From: Clarkia xantiana subsp. parviflora
Taxonomy: Eukaryota; Streptophyta; Magnoliopsida; Myrtales; Onagraceae
Length of the DNA: 64,000 nt
Reading direction: 5' to 3'
NCBI GenBank assembly: GCA_036873135.1
Contig: JAPTYO010000012.1
Location: 5,526,090-5,590,089, forward strand
Part shown: positions 13,656 through 25,000 of the stretch, piece after piece
How positions within the stretch are numbered: position 1 is the first letter of the stretch
Layout of the letters: the number at the start of each line of letters is the position of its first letter
The notes under the pieces: model-generated
What the model was told of the DNA's origin: nothing
Seen by the model: the letters and a program-made list of their open reading frames with translations, nothing else
Database searches by the model: none
Translations under genes and position numbers: made by a program

Positions 13656-13696
13656 AAGGTTGCCGAGATGTCGACTTCCTGATGGGTGAGCAATCA

Positions 13697-14137
13697 TATG
13701 CGACTTGCACGGAATCATATCCGATTTGTGCGGAATTATATCCGACTTGCACGGAATCAAATCCGATTTGTGCGGAATTATATCCGACTTGCACGGAATC
13801 AAATCCGATTTGTGCGGAATTATATCCGACTTGCACGGAATCATATCCGATTTGTGCGGAATTATATCCGACTTGCACGGAATCAAATCCGATTTGTGCG
13901 GAATTATATCCGACTTGCACGGAATTATATCCGATTTGTGCGGAATTATATCCGACTTGCACGGAATCATATCCGATTTGTGCGGAATTATATCCGACTT
14001 GCACAGAATCAAATCCGATTTGTGCGGAATTATATCCGACTTGCACGGAATCAAATCCGATTTGTGCGGAATTATATCCGACTTGCACGGAATCAAATCC
14101 GATTTGTGCGGAATTATATCCGACTTGCACAGAATCA
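13697..14137. repeat. 42-bp (2 x 21) tandem repeat array, open in five frames
   Basis: About ten copies of a 42-bp unit, made of two related 21-bp halves (GCACGGAATCAAATCCGATTT and GTGCGGAATTATATCCGACTT types). Because 42 and 21 are multiples of three and the unit lacks stops in most frames, long open frames of 145-176 codons appear in five of six frames on both strands. These are by-products of repeat period and are not treated as genes. Confidence 0.9.
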
Positions 14138-15637
14138 TCTGATTTGGGTAGGGTGTCGAGATGTCAACATCCTAACAGGTATATGCATGCAATCTCATTA
14201 TGAGTAAATATATGATTCAAATGAGGTGTTCAAAAGAAACTCCCTTTTCAAATTTGCCTGTTGTCATGAAAGTGCGGTCCGCAGGCCTTGGCATCCAAGT
14301 GGAAAAGCGTCGCTATATTCTGATCGGTTCTTTGTAACCATTAACCATCTTGACATGTCAAATTTCACTTCATTGCATCTTCTGAGAATTAATTCGACCG
14401 ATTTTACCTGTCGCAATATGGAAGAGATGTGAGGAAAATATCCAAGATATATATTGCATGACTGCTCAACATAGATAAAATATCATTCAAACTTGTCATT
14501 CATCAATTTAAAAGACAGAGAAAAACTTCCCTTTTGCGATGTCGCGTACGACAATTAACAATGCAATGGTGACGCCTTGTTTTGCTGTTTTATTTTCTCT
14601 CGCAACGTCACAAAGCAAGTCTGGATGGGGGCTCCTCAGGGCCAGATATACCTCGATGATAATCATGATCAAGAATATATATATGCACAATTTTTTTTTT
14701 TGAAAATATAGTCATCAATCACATCACTTTGTATCATCCAAATATTTTGAAATGCTAATGATTTTCGATTATAGATTACTTCTCATGAAAGGTATAAAAT
14801 GAGATATTCACAAAAATTCCATGTAATCGGGATGACAATCATAGACCACAGTATAAAAATCATGATTTTTGAGAAGTTTGGACTTCTAATTGGAAATTAA
14901 TCTTTTGGTTAATATTGTTGTCACCATCTTCATTCCGATTTGAGGGCAATTAATGATCGAGAAATAATCTATAATAGAAATGATATGATTGATGACTATA
15001 TGAGTTTAAAATGCATGATGCAATAAAATGTCAAAAAACATTACTATACAATCTTCAAAAGACAATACTTGAAATATATATACAAAAAAAACTAGATTAT
15101 ATAAAGATAAAAATTCTAACATGCAATTATGACGATGCCCCAAACTGTACAGGAGAAATATGAGTTATAAAAAAAAAAGTATAAACATGAACTTGAGAAG
15201 AAAAAACAAACATGACTAATTGATTGCTTCACATGGTGGATGGCTTTGTTCTAGTAGGATGAGATTTCTAGGTTCTCGAACAATCAGCGGAACCTTACCC
15301 TCGCAGGGAATCACCCCTATAAAGGATCATGAGCTCATCTGATCATTGAGTTGAGTTTTTTAGGTGCGTACCGGCGGTCCAACCGCTCCGGGCACATTCC
15401 CCTACTAAACTCCCTAAGCTCTTAAAATAATCAAAGTTTAAGCATGTGATAGGTAGCCAACATGGTGTGTGCAAAAATATGTAAAGCATTCAATGTAGTC
15501 ATGCATTAAAAATATTTTTTTGTTTTTTTTTTTTTCAAAATAAACACTGCAAACATGAACAAACAATTAGTCCATACATAATCATAATAATAAAATAACA
15601 ATGGCAAGACAAACATAAAAAGCCTGAACCCTCAAAA
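14138..15637. other. Non-coding interior of the LARD-like element, second part
   Basis: I see no gag-pol similarity. The region holds A/T homopolymers and a moderately GC-rich patch near 15350-15410. All open frames are short and unrelated to known domains. Confidence 0.55.
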
Positions 15638-15658
15638 TGATCCCCAGCAGAGTCGCCA
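15638..15658 (-). promoter_or_regulatory. Primer binding site of the LARD-like element
   Basis: On the minus strand the sequence after the right LTR reads TTT, then TGGCGACTCTGCTGGGGA. This resembles the tRNA-Arg-type primer sites I recall for Ogre/Tat lineage gypsy elements. The motif TGGCGACTCT also occurs inside the LTR, which matters for the LTR duplication described in the findings. Confidence 0.7.
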
Positions 15659-15661
15659 AAA

Positions 15662-17283
15662 TGTCAAACGTCGGAAATTATCCGACCCGGCTCGGTTTTA
15701 CGGTTTCATTTGGAAATAACTCATTTCGTATAAAAATCAGGGCAAATGAGATTCCTCGGGTAGATGATAAAAATAGAGTCGCCAAAATGTCGGACGTCGG
15801 AAATGACCCGGCCCGGCTCAGTTTTACGGTGCGCTTTGAAAACAACTCATTTCTTATAAAAATCCGGGCAAATGAGATTCCCCGGGGAGATGATAAAAAT
15901 AGAGTCGCCACCGACTAATTAAGGCTAGTCGGAATCCTAAAATCTCCTAGGTTGTATTATAGCAACCTAGGGTTTAAAAAATGGTCTGCGTCCAGAGTTA
16001 TGGGTCCGGGGGTTCGATTACGTTTTTAAAGCTCGGAAGCTAGAAAAATCGCCCTTTCGGTACTTAGTTTGTCAATTTGCCATTTTTATTTTATTATCAT
16101 GATTATATCCATATAAAAGATAAAAATAAGCATTTAGCCATATTTAAGAAGAAAAAAGAAACTATAAAGTGATGCAATAAGTTAAACAAAATATGTACAT
16201 GTTAAATAAATATATATACATAATATGACATAATGCGTGTTGTACAGTTGATAACGATAAAAGAGCATATATAATAATAATAATAATAATATTAACGGAA
16301 AACGTATATAATGCATATATATATAATAAGTAAAATGAAAACATATATATATATATATAATGGTAATAATAAACAAAATGGAAGCGTATATATAATAATA
16401 AGCAAAATCAAAGCATATATAATAATAAATAAAAACGTACATATAATGTGTATATATATAATAATAAACTCTTTTGGAACATTTTTTTAGGTTAACCTCC
16501 ATTAATATATAACATTATACAAAATGGAAATATTAACATATTGTGAAATACTTAAATATGAAATATACTTTAATCAAATATATAGAGTACATGTAATATT
16601 ATAAGGAGAGATTACCTAAGGTACCATGAAATGAAATACCATATTTGGAATCGAAACCGTGACAACAAAAGACCGCAAACCAACACTCACATATAAGAAC
16701 TCACTCAGATGTCTCTCATAAACACTCTTATTTCACTTTGCTTGTCCGAACTCAGTTCCTTATACTAGAAACCTCCTCAGCTCTCTCTGTTGATCTCCCT
16801 TAATGCAGTAGAAGTCTTTCCTATTTATAGGCAATTTGGCTTGAATACATTGACAACTTTGAAGCAAGTGGAGCAATAATTGACGTTAAAGATATTTGAA
16901 GCATGGGAGGTTGTATATAGTGTGGATGGATGATGATATATCAACTTATCTTCTGCAAGTTCTCATCCACATGTCTCTTTCACATCAAATATATTTACTA
17001 TTATTCTTTTGTCTTTTAGTTAATTCTCCACCTCCTCTTTAAAAAGCCATAACTTCCGATCACGATTTGCGATTGATTCACGGTCAGTCCCGTTGTATTC
17101 GTAATTTTCCAAGCTTCAATTCAAGACCCATATTTATGGGGTTCAGACAAAAAAACTGATTCGCGCGCTCCACGTCCCGAGACTTTTCCTGTAATACATA
17201 CATACTTAAATTAGATATATATACATAATATATTTATATATATAATATAATATAATAACCCGAGCAAAAATCGGGTGTTCACA
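15662..17283 (-). repeat. Right LTR (5' LTR by orientation) of the LARD-like element
   Basis: This 1622-bp copy is nearly identical to the left LTR. It starts TGTCAAACG and ends GTTCACA, and carries the same internal 126-bp duplication. Read on the minus strand it would hold the element promoter; the AT-rich core makes any TATA assignment ambiguous. Confidence 0.88.
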
Positions 17284-19467
17284 GTAAGAATTGCAGATCG
17301 GCCACTAAGTGTCACATTGAGGGTGCCTTAAACATCAAAGAAGTGAGGGATCCGGGGAAATACCTCGGGTTGCCAACCATTTTGGGTCGCTCAAAGAATG
17401 AAGCCCTTGCATTCCTTAAGGATAGAATCCAGAACAAGCTTCAAGGGTGGAAAACTCGTTTGCTAAATATTGCGGGGAGGGAGGTGCTTATCAAATCGGT
17501 TATCATGGCTATTCCAACTTATGCTATGAGCGTCTTCCTCTTCCCAAACAATTGGTGCGTGAAAGTGAACTCGCTAATAGCTAACTTCTGGTGGGGGCAC
17601 TCAACGGAAGGACGGAAGATCCATTGAAGAAGTTGGAGTCACTTGACCAAACCAAAAGAAGAAGGTGGCTTAGGGTTTAAGGAGCTTCAAACCTTTAATG
17701 TTGCACTTGTTACAAAGATTGCATGGAGGGTCGAAAAAAACCCTAACGCTTTCTGGGTCCGTATGATGAAAGGAATTTATTTTCCAAATGCTGAGTTTTG
17801 CAAAGCCATAAAGGGATCACGTGCCTCTTGGGCGTGGTCGAGTCTATTGTCCGGAAGAGATATACTCATGGAGAGGGGACTTTGGAGAGTAGGAGATGGG
17901 CGAAAGATTCGTATCTTCGGAGACTCGTGGATCTATACATTAAATCCATCAAGGCTCAACCCATATAGAGTGGATGATGAGAGAAGGACAGCCACGGTAA
18001 ATGAAATTGTTGATAGCCATGAGAGGAGGTGGGATCTTGAACCTATGCGTGGTGTCCTAGAACAAGAGGAGGTGGAAGCTATACACAACATACAGGTGCC
18101 AATGGAGGAAAGAAGTGATGAGGTGATATGACCTTATAATAAGACATGTGAGGCTACTGTCCAATCGATCTACAAGGCACTGCGGTCTTCCCAGCACCCA
18201 TTAGATGTCCCATCTCCGAGCAATGGCGATCCACCGATCTGGAGTAGAATTTGGTCGATGGTAGCCTTACCAAAGATTAAATCATTTATGTGGCGACTTT
18301 TTTCGAACGCGCTGGCGGTCCGAGAAAATCTAAGTAAGCGAGGTATGAACATCAATCCCATTTGCCCTTTCTGTAATTGCCTAGAATCAGTTGAACACAT
18401 GCTTTTCAAATGTCAATGGACCATTCCGATATGGTTTGCAACTTTACATACGAGAAGCGATCAACATGAGTTGTTTGTTAACTATTGATGAATGGTTCAA
18501 CTCAGTCATGATGATTCCGGGGCAACCCAAGGCAGCCAAAAGAATGCGATGGTCACTATGTGGTGTTGTGGGTTGGTTCATTTGGAAAGAGAGATGTAGG
18601 GCTTTATATGGCGATGACAGACCGAATCCGAACATAGTAACCGATCTTTGTTTCAAGAGCTACATTGAATACTGGGAGGTACATGGAGCCGGTGGAGGAG
18701 AGCGGCCTCAAAATGGGCCAGAGAGGAACGTCAAATGGCAGCCCCCGGATTTAGGAACAATTAAAATAAATTGTGATGCGGTCGTAAACACAACCACAGG
18801 TAAGGGCGGAATTGGAGTAATTGTGAGGAATAGTCAAGGAGAAGTTATCAGAGGGGTTAATCGCATTATGGGAAATAAAAGTGTGACTGAACTCGAAGCG
18901 GACGCGGTGCATGAAGGTGTGCGGCTAGCGATCCAAAATCGGTGGAGCTCGATCCAGATTGAGTCGGATGCTGACGGAGTTATCCAACAACTTCAAGATA
19001 AATCCAAGGTGATTAATTGGAGGATCAAGACCACAGTGGATAATACCTTAACTTTGGCTCGATTAGTTCCAAACGTATCATGGAAGTCTATTCCGAGAGA
19101 AGCGAATTTATGCGCTGACTGGATTGCTAAACAATCTAGAAGGGGGATGCGTCTTAACGATTGGGTTTCCGAACCCCCATCCTCTTTAGCTTTTTTATTT
19201 TTGCTAGATAAGGAACATATCCCGCCTTGAATTTGTTTGTTTTTCTTGTTGAACTTTCAATAACAATCGAATTCCTTTTGGCAAAAAAAAAAATGAGTCC
19301 AAATTTATTTATTTTTTGACAAAGTCCTTTTTTTTAAATGAAATGAACTCTAATAACTATATTTAAATATAAAAAAAAAAAATCACGTGTTTCTTTAAAA
19401 ATATCTTTCCATAAGAAATTAAAGTTAAGATGTGTCATAATATATTAAAAGATAATTTTAGTTAAAA

Positions 19468-20266
19468 CTAGGTGCATTTCCCGCGCATCGCGCATGGTGA
19501 CTTACCAAATAAGTATAATTAACAAACTAACATTCGATGAAATTTATATTGACTATTATTAATATGTTGAAACACCATTTTTAAATAAAATATAAGTCTA
19601 GAATTTGAAAAAGTAAACGAAAGACTGAAAATTTTGAACCATAAAATACCATTGCGCAAATTGACAAATAAATTTTAGATGCCCGTACCCCATGCTACCT
19701 TTAGTCGTCGGATCCGTGTCAAGCGTTTGTTCTTCGAAAGATATGGCTTCGATGACCACCAGCGATATCTCGTCATAGATAGAGATGGCTCTGCCACTGA
19801 GACTGTCACCTGACCGTACCGCCTTGTATCTTCGTTCGCCGGCTCCGCGTCAAGCATCTGTTAATAATCTGTAAAATTTTAATTCGATTAATTACATACA
19901 CTGAATCTTGAACGGTCCGAATTTTAATTGCGATTAATTGCTTACATTGAATATTGAACGGCTCAAAATCAGGAAAATTTTAACTGCGATTAATTGCATA
20001 CATTGAATCTTGAACGGTCCGAAATTTTAATTGCGATTAATTGTATACATTGAATCTTGAACGGATCGAAATCAGCGAAATCTTAATTGCGATTAATTTC
20101 AACTTAAAAACCCTCAGCTCCCTAGTGCAATCAATGCTATGAAGTTAATAATTACAAAACCCTTAGCTCAATTGTCATAAATGCATGGATTAATATTAAA
20201 AAAAAATCATCAGCTCCACATTCACTCTGTTATTATCTTTCCTTCAGAATTTATAATATATATAGA
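19468..20266 (-). mobile_element. Small non-autonomous Helitron
   Basis: On the minus strand the left end reads GCGCGATGCGCGGGAAATG, then CACCTAG followed by T. This is a GC-rich hairpin a few bases before a CTAG terminus, as in plant Helitrons. The right end, read on the minus strand, begins TCTATATATATTATAAATTC preceded by A. Insertion is therefore between A and T with no target duplication, as expected. The element is 799 bp and carries no Rep or helicase. Its 3' hairpin differs from that of the 10-kb Helitron at 33778, so it probably belongs to another family. Confidence 0.65.
19872..20100. repeat. 45-55-bp tandem repeat inside the small Helitron
   Basis: About four and a half copies of a unit containing TTTTAATTGCGATTAATTGC and CATTGAATCTTGAACGG. 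Alternate copies have a short extra segment (AAATCAGGAA or AAATCAGCGA). Tandem repeats of this kind are common in Helitron interiors. Confidence 0.75.
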
Positions 20267-20337
20267 TAATTAATTCTAGAAAATCAGATATTAAAGACGG
20301 TGTAAAAATTTAAAGGCTAATCACAACTATCATTTAG

Positions 20338-20991
20338 TTACGTCTATGGTTAATGTAATTTTAGGTCCCTATTAAAATGGATGAACAGTTTAGTCGGGTG
20401 AACCCTAGATGACTAAAATTGTTTTATGTTTTTTTTTATAAACCCTATTAGAATGGGTGAACATTTTGCCGTGTGAACCCTAAGGGCTAAATTCATATAT
20501 AAATAATTTACTAGTCTCATGTTTGGTTCATATAATTTCAATTCGCTAAAATAATCCAATTTGCAATTAACTTGGTTTATATACCAAGTTTACATTAAAA
20601 AAAAATAAATCAAATTTTAACATAATACATACAATTCATTAAGATTGAAGAAAATCAATGATTGTCTATCTTTCTTATACCGAACGCTCTAACAATGCAA
20701 TTGGGAAAAAAACAATTAATTATATTTCTTTGTTGGGCTTATTTTGTTTTAGCCGTTGATTAGAATTTTAGATACGTGTCATTACCTAGTGCATGAGACA
20801 GAAGATCGGGACAGGGGTAAGGGACAGATATGAATTTAGCCCTCTAGGGTTCACGCGGCAAAGTGTTCACCCATTCTAATAGGGTTTATAAAAAAAAACA
20901 TAAAACAATTTTAGTCATCTAGGGTTCACCCGGCCAAACTGTTCATCCATTTTAATAGGAACCTAAAATTATATTAACCATAGACGTAATT
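20338..20991. repeat. Long inverted repeat (about 160-bp arms), foldback-like
   Basis: The left arm is about 20338-20495 and the right arm about 20830-20991. Read inverted they match with few differences, including TACGTCTATGGTTAAT, AATGGATGAACAGTTT and AACCCTATTAGAATGGGTGA. The spacer is about 335 bp and AT-rich, without a gene. No terminal target duplication was found, so this may be a foldback or MITE-like element, or a transcribed hairpin. Confidence 0.75.
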
Positions 20992-22045
20992 AAACCTAGA
21001 ATTTTAACCAACTATTTTTCACCCGGTCTAATTATTGGTTCAACTTTTACTATTTAAGGTTCATCGCCAAACTGTTCACGCGTTTAGAATTTCTAAAATT
21101 ACAACCTAATTTTTTTTTTTGCCGTTAATACCATATTGGCAAATGTTCATACTGCATATGTACAACCAAGAGCTAAGTAGCTAACAAGTTATTGGCCAAA
21201 AAAAATGGTCTATTTTTATTATATTTATTTATTTTCAGTATGTTATTTAAGCCAAGCCGTTGATTTGAATTTAGTACACTAGCAACATAATATGGTGTAT
21301 GAGACAGGAGATTGGGACAGATACTTGGGACAGAAGATTGAGACAGATACTTGGGACAGAAGATGCGTGTCCGTTAATCTACTGTGCATCGAACAATATT
21401 GACGTATAAAATAGCCGGCTATTTTAGCATTTTTCTCCAGAAAATCCGACTGTTAGTGCAGTCCCCAAAAGTTGCTGATAATTACACTATACGCCCCTCT
21501 CAGAACAATCTGCGTTAAAAAGTTGCTGATAATTACACTAACCCGAAATTGCGGTCCATCCTAGTTAGCAAACACTAGTGCTTATTAGTAACAAATTCCA
21601 CCTAGTGTCAATGACGGATTCGGCTTAGCTCGGCACATCGTGGAATCTAACAAGCAAGTACAGTAAGCTATGCAAGATACTAAGTATTAGTTTTATGCAA
21701 TGTGCATAATATGGTCATTTCTCACTTGGATAGTAAAAACTGAACAAAGATGAGCAGTAACAACACCTAACGTAATAAGAACTGAATGATTTCATATAAT
21801 AGATAGGAATAGGATAGGCACCGTCGATTACATGTGAAAGAATGGATATTTCCCAATTGTTCTTTTCTTTTGCCTCTCTGATCTCTCTCTACAATATATA
21901 ATGCCAAACACAGTCTTACATACTCTCCCGCATCACCACCTTGACAGATGATGCTGCAGGAAACCAAAATGGAATGGAATGGAAACAAAATAACAACATT
22001 TTTCAAATCGAAAAAATTGCTGCAAAAATGGACGTTTCATTATCT
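20992..22045. other. Intergenic DNA downstream of the first transporter gene
   Basis: No gene is seen. A short motif related to the spacer of the inverted repeat recurs at about 21255-21365 (GAGACAGGAGATTGGGACAG with a repeat of ACTTGGGACAGAAGAT). Bases from about 21850 to 22045 probably include the 3' UTR of the minus-strand transporter gene. Confidence 0.5.
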
Positions 22046-25000
22046 TTATCTGAAAGATGATTGTATCTCTTCCAGACTTCTGCCCTTTGTCTCAGGTACC
22101 CACAGCGCGACGAAAACGATAGTAATTGCCGACATTGATGCATATATTGTAAAAGTGGCTGTAAGCAAAAATAAGTAACTTTTTCATCACCATACTTCAT
22201 AATTCATATCCTTTAGTTCACTGTCAATAGCTTTGAGGATGGTGGAGGATACAATAAGAATTGGACCAGAAATAAATAATGTTGGCTTTTTTGTTACCTC
22301 CATTACTCCAATCCATGAGTGGGTTTGCTGTCAATGTGATGAGCCATGATGCCAACCAGTTTAACAGTGTCGCTGTACTCCCAGCAAGCCCCTTAATGTT
22401 CACCGGCAATATCTGATATCAACCAGGAATAATGAGTCCTCATTTACAAATAATATTCCACTTCACCCCCCCATACACAACACATTAATAATATTTACCT
22501 CAGACATTATAATCCAAGGAATAGCTCCCATGCCCAATGAAAACGAAATAACAAATGCCTGAATAGCAGCAGCAGAAAAATACCATAAATGGTTTATTTC
22601 AACCCAAGCAAAGCAATAGAAAGAATAAATGTTGCGCACAGTACCACAAGCCCAACAAGCGAAAGTATTCCCATTATGTTATACACACTTGAATCTGCTG
22701 ATACAGCACTCTGGAGGTAACATAAGAAGATTCCCGCAATATGATTAGTCCAAGAATCATATATTATTAAGGAATTATTAACTCTTTTTTTTTAAAAAAC
22801 ATTGCTACTTACCTCCACAAAGAAAGCCACAGCTACTAGCGAAAGGCTGACAGTCATTGAAATGGAAGACACCTAACAGTACAACTTTAGTCATCAGATT
22901 TACTAGAGATTAAATTTAATGAGAAACATATTCAGAATTATGGTTGTCAGACAGAACTATAAGAAGCAGCCTGCGCCCTGCTTTATCCATCAACCAGGCA
23001 GAAATCCCAGTGGCACAGAGCTAAAAGACAACGAGTACATGTTAGTTAGTAATTTTGTGATCATGATTTGATTTAACTCATCGCGAAAAATAATGATAAC
23101 CACACAGTTTTACCTGGATAACACCAAGGAAGAAGGTAGCAAGGTGACTCCATGAAATACCTGAAAGATCCAAAGCAAATCAAGTGACCATGGTTACGGA
23201 TCCCTCATAATGATAATTTCTACAACATCTGGCATGCATTCTTTTCCTTCAAATCATTTTTATTCAGATACTAACAGATAAAGCTTTTTCATCAGTTTTC
23301 ACTCGATCCTTGACTAATTACAGTGAAAACTGCAACCATGTTAGAAACAGTTTTCAGGAAAATGAACAGTGTCTTTTCTCTTTTCTATATGCTCACTAGA
23401 TGTTAGAAATTCTAACGGTAATTTCCCCAAGAAGATCACTGAAAGTGATGTTGACTGATGATAAAATCCGGTTGTGCAAATAATGAAGATTCTTCCCCCA
23501 GAAGTCTTTTAGAAAAGAAAAGATTATGCACATGAATGGGACCCCTAGATATGGCAATGAAGTTGTTCAAAAAGAATTTCTGATACAGGTAAACTTTCCA
23601 TGACTACAGTGTAATAATTCCAAATAGAAATAGTCTCTGCAATCTAACCGGCATTCTCAAATATTGTTGTGGAATAGAACATAACACCGTTGATACCACA
23701 AAGCTGCTGAAGCACCAACAATCCAATACCTACCTGCAATTGTAAATTTGTAAGCCGTTTAGGACTAACATCTTAAGAGTGCAATAAACTCGAGAAAATG
23801 GGAAAAAATCCATGTGGGAACTCAACCATCAGAGGAAACCAATATCTTTTGCGCTTGAGTTCCGCAAACCTGATTGTATGCGTTTTGCTTGATGAAGCGA
23901 CAGCTCTCTGAATGGAATAAAAAATATTAGTGGTAATATTGCAGCAAGACTATTGCTTGGATTGAAATTATAAACGGCAGCACATACTTTGCTTTTGAAG
24001 CTTTTTAGCTTGGGTATAATGCTATTTAGTAACTCCTCGAGGTAAATTTTTCAAGTACCTTGATATCATTTACTTCAGTAGTAATATCTGTCTCAAATCC
24101 TCGTAGAACTTGAAGAGAAGCTTCAAAATCATCTGTCTTTCCCATTTTGGCCTACATTGGACCCACCAGGTAAAGAACATAGGGAATACATGAAAAAACA
24201 CAATGAAGTATGAGCTAAACTCTAGACGCTCTTCTGAAGTACAATATAGAATTTATAAGGAATGATACCAGCCAACGAGGGGACTCAGGTAAAAAGAATA
24301 GGCCAGGAATCAGGAACACACATGGCAGGGCTCCTACAAGAAGTAGAATGATGATCAAAAGACAGTTTCAGGGGAAATAATAACTACATAAGATAGATGG
24401 TCAGAGGAGTGTTTACTTAGTGGAAAGCAACATCCTTTTAGTATGTACGATTTTGAGTTTTTGACGCACGCCTAGCCCAAAGAATTGAGCATGAAAGAAG
24501 AAACTTCGTGATGTAGGCTTAGATGATAAATGACCAAAACTTCATGTGAAAGTTCTACTAACAACTTCACAAGGTCACCACTTAGAGAAAAAGCCTATAC
24601 CTTAGCAAGTTAGTCGGGTTTAGGTGTTTTATGGCCTGAGGTCAACGTAATTGTTCCCTATCTTCAATGAAGCATTTGACTTTGGTTCACCAATATAGCA
24701 GGTTGTAGAATATTGCTGCTTAAGCCTCTCCTATCCATTTCAGGTTAAGGTTACCAAAAAGCCCTCTAACAGCATGGTTTGAGCTGCAGCTATTGAGTGG
24801 GGGAGAACTAAAAGGGATTCAGAATTGGGTCCATTCATTTTTTTTCTCTATTTACACAAGGATAGTGAAATAAGCTTTTCAGCATGAAAAAGTTCAATAA
24901 TTTTTTTTTGGTAACTAAGAGGTTCCATGAAATGATTGACTTTTAGGGAAATGAATCTTCAAGTGTTACCTAAGATTGAGTGGCCAAAAAAAAAAGTGTT

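Larger units (their letters stand above)
10375..17283 (-). mobile_element. Young non-autonomous LTR retrotransposon (LARD-like, Tat/Ogre-type primer site)
   Basis: Two LTRs (10375-11999 and 15662-17283) with TG...CA ends flank 3.66 kb that has no gag or pol. A 5-bp duplication, GTAAG, lies at 10370-10374 and 17284-17288. The minus orientation follows from two sites. Read on the minus strand, the motif TGGCGACTCTGCTGGGGA lies just inside the right LTR; this resembles the tRNA-Arg-type primer site I recall for Ogre/Tat gypsy elements. A purine-rich tract, CCAAAGAGGGGCAAC, directly precedes the left LTR. By eye the LTRs differ at about eight bases plus one 3-bp repeat-unit change in 1.62 kb, so the insertion is recent. 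Mobility would depend on an autonomous relative elsewhere. Confidence 0.85.
8149..19230 (+). pseudogene. LINE ORF2: endonuclease, reverse transcriptase, RNase H; interrupted
   Basis: ORF2 makes the endonuclease and reverse transcriptase that carry out target-primed insertion. ATG at 8149 begins MSIISWNCQGLG, the first apurinic-endonuclease motif. GDFND (about 8550) and SDHSPI (about 8808) follow after frameshifts near 8230 and 8720. The reverse transcriptase shows PGPDGFPGLFYQ, FRPISLCNFSYKIISK, GLRQGDPLSPYLF and FFADDALFF. At its first catalytic Asp motif the expected Tyr and Trp codons are stops (TAA 9940-9942, TGA 9955-9957). After the LTR element the frame resumes at 17289 with the thumb region (YLGLPTILGRSK), then zf-RVT (CPFCNCLESVEHMLFKC, about 18364) and an RNase H domain (NCDAV at about 18770, ELEAD, ESDADG, ending at TGA 19228-19230). 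Further stops lie near 17625 and 18130. Confidence 0.85.
6225..19290 (+). mobile_element. Full-length plant L1-type LINE, split by an LTR element
   Basis: The element has the complete L1 layout: a 5' leader (6225-6471), ORF1 with an RNA-binding DUF4283 region and a CCHC knuckle, and ORF2 with endonuclease, reverse transcriptase, zf-RVT and RNase H, then a short 3' UTR and an A-tract ending at 19290. A 13-bp direct repeat, AAATGAGTCCAAA, lies at 6212-6224 and 19291-19303 and marks the insertion. Excluding the 6.9-kb LTR element inserted at 10375-17283, the LINE is about 6.15 kb. It is immobile: both ORFs carry frameshifts and stops. Confidence 0.9.

Noticed and set aside
13600..14207. Five long overlapping frames (145-176 codons) on both strands
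   Set aside because: They are all produced by the stop-free 42-bp tandem repeat; frames on opposite strands cannot all be genes and none has a domain.
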